Assembly: GCA_934553185.1 (NCBI GenBank)
Contig: CAKTFF010000090.1
Coordinates: 1-7,720 of the forward strand
Length of the DNA: 7,720 nt
From: an uncultured Devosia sp.
Lineage (GTDB): Bacteria > Pseudomonadota > Alphaproteobacteria > Rhizobiales > Devosiaceae
Direction: 5' to 3'
In this document: positions 5,088 through 7,720 of the stretch, piece by piece
How positions within the stretch are numbered: the stretch's first letter is position 1
Layout of the letters: the number at the start of each line of letters is the position of its first letter
Position numbers and translations under genes: made by a program
The notes under the pieces: generated by a model
What the model saw: only the letters and a program-made list of their open reading frames with translations
Told to the model about the DNA's origin: nothing
Database searches by the model: none

Positions 5088-5321
5088 ATGGCGATGATGT
5101 ATTTCGTTCAAGGCTTCCGGCAAAAAGGTCGGAAGCTGGAGCCGGATCAGCCGCAATCGGCTAAGTCACCCGAGGCGGCGATAGCCACCGCGGAGCGCAT
5201 TGCACCGTCACGAGCGGGTGTCTGGGCCTACTCTGCCAACGTAGATGTCGAGACCGACACCTATGACGAGCCGCAGGTGCTGGTCAAGATTGGCACACTA
5301 CCGCTTGGGCTAGGCGAGTAG
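5088..5321 (+). CDS. Small conserved-looking protein of unknown function
   Basis: A 77-residue cytoplasmic protein. The front MAMMYFVQGFRQKGRKLEP is followed by a helix rich in Ala and Glu (SPEAAIATAERIAPSRAGVWAYSA), then acidic DVETDTYDEPQVLVKIGTLP. This layout (a strand beginning YFVQ.F, a 'K..e.A...AER.A....GV.A.S' helix, then D.ETg....P..L...G.LP) resembles short uncharacterised proteins seen repeatedly in Hyphomicrobiales genomes and their phages; this comes from memory and was not searched. ATG 5088 is chosen because GGAGG at 5076-5080 is seven bases upstream; the TTG at 5082 would sit too close. It starts 53 bases after the preceding gene. A stem-loop (AGGCAGA 5320-5326 with TCTGCCT 5338-5344) begins at its stop codon and might weaken read-through, but no U-run follows. 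Confidence 0.78.
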   Translation: MAMMYFVQGFRQKGRKLEPDQPQSAKSPEAAIATAERIAPSRAGVWAYSANVDVETDTYDEPQVLVKIGTLPLGLGE

Positions 5322-5493
5322 GCAGACACATTGCGGCTCTGCCTGCCATCCCCCCAGCTGCAAATCCTATTAAATCTTCATCAAATGTTCATAACTTCGG
5401 GGGTTGCGTGGAAACTCTCTCACGCAGCGGTGCGTCCGGGCATTTCTTTAGCAACAAGACGGCAGTCGCCAATCTCGGCCAAGGTTCAAAACA
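5322..5493. other. Intergenic region with two stem-loops
   Basis: No gene is supported here. A 7-bp stem (5320-5326 with 5338-5344) lies at the end of the preceding gene, an AT-rich patch covers about 5365-5396, and TGCGTG/CACGCA (5405-5410 with 5421-5426) forms a further 6-bp hairpin. These may be regulatory for the gene at 5494, but no promoter matches consensus well. Confidence 0.3.
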
Positions 5494-5718
5494 ATGCTGA
5501 AATTACTGCTGCAGTGGATCGAAGACGTCACAGCCGAGCGCACCGACGCTCCCAACGACTGGCATCGTTGCCACGGGATCCAGGCTCACCAACTGGTCAA
5601 TGGGTCCTGGGCCGAGCCGCATGGGCAACTATGGCGCCAGATGACGGCAAGTGGCTGGCAATACCGGCAGGATGAGGAAAGTGAAGAAGCCTGGTTGAGC
5701 CGGGTTGGATCACCATAA
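5494..5718 (+). CDS. Small tryptophan-rich hypothetical protein
   Basis: A 74-residue protein with an unusually high aromatic content (tryptophans at residues 8, 23, 39, 47, 55 and 67). It opens with a hydrophobic helix MLKLLLQWIEDVTAER and ends with RQDEESEEAWLSR, which reads like a small regulator or host-modification protein of phage origin, though no family is recognised. AAGG at 5481-5484 is a weak ribosome site nine bases before the ATG. It converges on the tail gene, whose stop codon begins only four bases away, with no terminator between, so the two transcripts probably overlap or collide. Third-position base use looks coding. The longer frame 5331-5675 across it is a shadow. Confidence 0.6.
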   Translation: MLKLLLQWIEDVTAERTDAPNDWHRCHGIQAHQLVNGSWAEPHGQLWRQMTASGWQYRQDEESEEAWLSRVGSP

Positions 5719-5722
5719 TCTC

Positions 5723-7519
5723 CTAAAGCTTGCGCAGGTAGAAGATCGGCCGGACGAGCATGCCCTTGGCGGTATCGCCCGCATGGCTGGCGCCGGAGAG
5801 GTTGCCGGTCGTGGTGCCGAAAGCCGGGTAGATCGGCGTGGCGCCGGCATTGACCTCAATGGTCAGCTTGTAGCGCCGGAAGCCGTTACCGATGTTCGAA
5901 ACAACGCCGCCAGTGAAGGCGAAGGTGGCCTCGTTGGCATTGTAGATCGTACCGATAACCCCGTTTTGGATGTCGAGTGCGATGAAGGCATTGCCGCCCG
6001 AAAGCTCAACCTGCACCCACTGGTAACCGTGATAAGCAAGGTCTGCCTCCAGCTCGTAAGTGCCGGTCGACATGCTGATCGGCGCTGCCGGCAGGAAACG
6101 ATGCGCTGCCGTGGTGGCCAGTTCTAGGAACGCCTCGGCGGTGTTGCCAAACTCGGATGCCCTGCGCCCGGTCGCCACAGTGCCGGCGAACTTGTTCCAG
6201 TTGCCGTTGTTGATGCTGCGGCCCCCGATGAACAGGTTCGGGCCCTTGCCAGGCATGACCGGACCAGCGGCACGCGGCGCAATGCCATGCACGGCCAGCG
6301 AGGTGCCGACGATGGGCGCATGCTGAGCAGCATAGGCGGCGCCGACATTGGACAGATGGAGGAAGTCGGGCGCTACTGCGTCTTCATTCCGCCAGCCGCC
6401 CTGCGGGGTGCAAAGCACATGGTCGAAGTCGATATAGGCCGGCTTGCTGCGGCAAATATCCAAGTAGAGCTGCCGCTGGGCTTCCTTGTCAGCGTTCCAG
6501 GGGTTATCAGGGCCGCCCACGGTGAATGCGGGTGGTGTCACCCACACGGCTGGCAAACCGAGAAGATCGGCAATGGCCTGGTTGTCGGCCTCTACTTTTT
6601 CGGCTGAGTGGCCCTGGTTGAAGGCATTGATGGCACTCTGCAGGAATGCGCAGCTACCTCCTGCCTCGGCGGCCAGCGCAACACGGCGAGCTGAGTTGAT
6701 CAGAAACTTCTCTGGATAATCGCCGCGGCTGCTGAGATTGACATGCGGGACTCCGGCGCTGCCTAGCAGGCGCGGCACAGCGCCGATATCCCCCTTCGCA
6801 CTGTCGGCGACGTCATAAAGTCCATCGCCGTTGCTGTCGCCGACGATCACTGCCACAGGCTTAGCAGTAACAGCGCGGATCAGACAGGGCCCTCGCCAGG
6901 TGATCGCGTCGGTTTGAACCCCCGCCGACCCGAGCGCACCAACAGCGCCGCCGAACTGGTAGCGGTCGCCATTGGCCAGGTCGGACTTGAACTGGCTGAA
7001 GATGGCGCCTTTGGTGTTCGTGTTTTTCTGCTCGAGAGTGACCTTGGTCCCCTTGAGCGCGTCGATCGTACCAATGGCGCGAAGATAACCGCCATCGTCG
7101 GCCGTGAGGACGTTGCTGCCGGTGACAGCATCGACAGCGCTGACCACGACTGTGGTTCCGGTCGTCCGGCTGGTATAGCGGATCTGGGCGGCGCCATCGG
7201 TGATGGGGGCTCCAGCCGGGATCTCGACGCCCTCGGCAGCGCGGTAGTTGGCAACAAAAAACTCGATCTTGCCGTTCACATCATCGAACAGCTCGGCAAC
7301 GGCAATAGCGCGCTCGGCCGATTGTGCCACTGGGCCCTGCGTCTGCATCATGAAGACGCGGTTTGACACGGCCCGGAGTGGCGCCTCGATAGCGGCCGCC
7401 AGCCCGATCGGCTCGACCGTCACCGCCTGGTCGGCATCGACATCAATGTTGTAAGGCAGATTGGCGTCCACATAGTTCCAAGGGCCATCCCCTGCGCGCC
7501 AGCGGAATTTGCGAGGCAT
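5723..7519 (-). CDS. Phage tail fibre/spike-like protein with SGNH hydrolase domain
   Basis: A 598-residue virion-type protein. The N-terminal 210 residues are strand-rich and Gly/Thr/Ala-rich, with no clear enzyme motif. Residues about 222-402 look like an SGNH/GDSL esterase: VIVGDSNGDG holds the block I nucleophile S229 (GDSN), HVNLSSRGD (259-267) is a possible block II region, AINAFNQGHS (297-305) a possible block III Asn, and PDFLHLSNVG (384-393) gives the D385-x-x-H388 pair of block V. The C-terminal 170 residues (GRSINNGNW, TYELEADLAYHGYQWVQVELSG, RRYKLTIEVNAG) look like a carbohydrate-binding-like beta-sandwich. SGNH domains in phage tails typically remove acetyl groups from host surface polysaccharide. 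The exact substrate cannot be read from sequence. GGAG precedes ATG 7519, and the upstream gene ends three bases earlier, so they form one operon. Confidence 0.8.
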   Translation of the reverse strand: MPRKFRWRAGDGPWNYVDANLPYNIDVDADQAVTVEPIGLAAAIEAPLRAVSNRVFMMQTQGPVAQSAERAIAVAELFDDVNGKIEFFVANYRAAEGVEIPAGAPITDGAAQIRYTSRTTGTTVVVSAVDAVTGSNVLTADDGGYLRAIGTIDALKGTKVTLEQKNTNTKGAIFSQFKSDLANGDRYQFGGAVGALGSAGVQTDAITWRGPCLIRAVTAKPVAVIVGDSNGDGLYDVADSAKGDIGAVPRLLGSAGVPHVNLSSRGDYPEKFLINSARRVALAAEAGGSCAFLQSAINAFNQGHSAEKVEADNQAIADLLGLPAVWVTPPAFTVGGPDNPWNADKEAQRQLYLDICRSKPAYIDFDHVLCTPQGGWRNEDAVAPDFLHLSNVGAAYAAQHAPIVGTSLAVHGIAPRAAGPVMPGKGPNLFIGGRSINNGNWNKFAGTVATGRRASEFGNTAEAFLELATTAAHRFLPAAPISMSTGTYELEADLAYHGYQWVQVELSGGNAFIALDIQNGVIGTIYNANEATFAFTGGVVSNIGNGFRRYKLTIEVNAGATPIYPAFGTTTGNLSGASHAGDTAKGMLVRPIFYLRKL

Positions 7520-7522
7520 GTT

Positions 7523-7720
7523 CTACTCCGAAACGAGAATGGAGCCGTCAGGCTGCCGGGTAAGGATGGGCGTCCATGTGGGCGCGAGGCTTAAGAGTGT
7601 GACCGAGCCGTTCTCTTCGCGGCGCAGGGTGGTTTTGAGCCCTCCGCCGATCTGGCTGACATACTGGGCGTAGTAGGAGAACGGCGTGTCGGCCGGCATG
7701 TCCACGCCACGCTCGGCGAT
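7523..7720 (-). CDS. C-terminal end of a phage structural or tail-associated protein (partial)
   Basis: The minus-strand frame is open from the window edge to a TAG at 7523-7525, giving the last 65 residues of a longer protein. The visible part includes IAERGVDMPADTPFSYYAQY, GGGLKTTLRREENGSVTLL and WTPILTRQPDGSILVSE, a strand-rich end with no diagnostic motif. The ATG at 7705 is probably internal, as coding sequence continues upstream of it in the same frame. It is followed after three bases by the tail fibre-like gene, so it belongs to the same late operon. Its identity needs the sequence beyond 7720. Confidence 0.7.
   Translation of the reverse strand: MAERGVDMPADTPFSYYAQYVSQIGGGLKTTLRREENGSVTLLSLAPTWTPILTRQPDGSILVSE

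Noticed and set aside
6914..7366. A 150-codon plus-strand frame opposite the tail gene
   Set aside because: It is an antisense shadow of the tail fibre-like gene with no ribosome site.

Overview
The window looks like part of a prophage, or a prophage-derived region, in a GC-rich alphaproteobacterium, most likely of the order Hyphomicrobiales. This placement rests on general resemblance of the proteins (short receiver-only regulators with alphaproteobacterial wording, a small conserved protein at 5088-5321, phage lysis-module proteins) and not on a marker gene. No rRNA, tRNA, integrase, attachment site, CRISPR array or insertion sequence is visible.

Reading from the right, the phage late genes run on the minus strand. 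First comes the C-terminal end of a structural or tail-associated protein (cut by the window edge at 7720). It is followed directly by a 598-residue tail fibre/spike-like protein with a probable SGNH esterase domain (5723-7519). After it, on the opposite strand, sit three small plus-strand genes (4717-5034, 5088-5321, 5494-5718) that interrupt the late gene order like a cargo ('moron') island.

The interval 4146-4716 has no convincing protein gene but is rich in signals. It has a good sigma70-type plus-strand promoter (4172-4201), a series of stem-loops and a textbook plus-strand intrinsic terminator (4388-4420). Together these suggest an unannotated small RNA of about 215 nt, divergent from the lysis genes. 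A second intrinsic terminator on the minus strand (4491-4508) closes off transcription arriving from the tail side.

The lysis cassette follows on the minus strand: a T7-lysozyme-like zinc amidase with an N-terminal peptidoglycan-binding domain (3375-4145), a holin-like membrane protein that appears frameshifted near 3089-3091 (coding signal continues to 2961 in another frame), a one-helix membrane protein (2653-2916), and a membrane-anchored or exported protein whose start overlaps it (2168-2656). Downstream on the same strand are two overlapping single-domain response regulators (2085-1696 and 1699-1262) with no kinase or output domain in view.

At the left, a plus-strand cargo cluster encodes a SMI1/KNR4 (SUKH) immunity-type protein, a possible small membrane peptide coupled to it by ATGA, and a 99-residue protein of unknown function. 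Left of that, positions 113-256 carry a decayed copy (about 70% identical by hand alignment, with an in-frame stop) of the 3' end of the phage gene at 2168-2656. The RR and SUKH cargo therefore lies between two homologous phage gene ends, as expected if this junction is a repeated site of prophage recombination or cargo acquisition.
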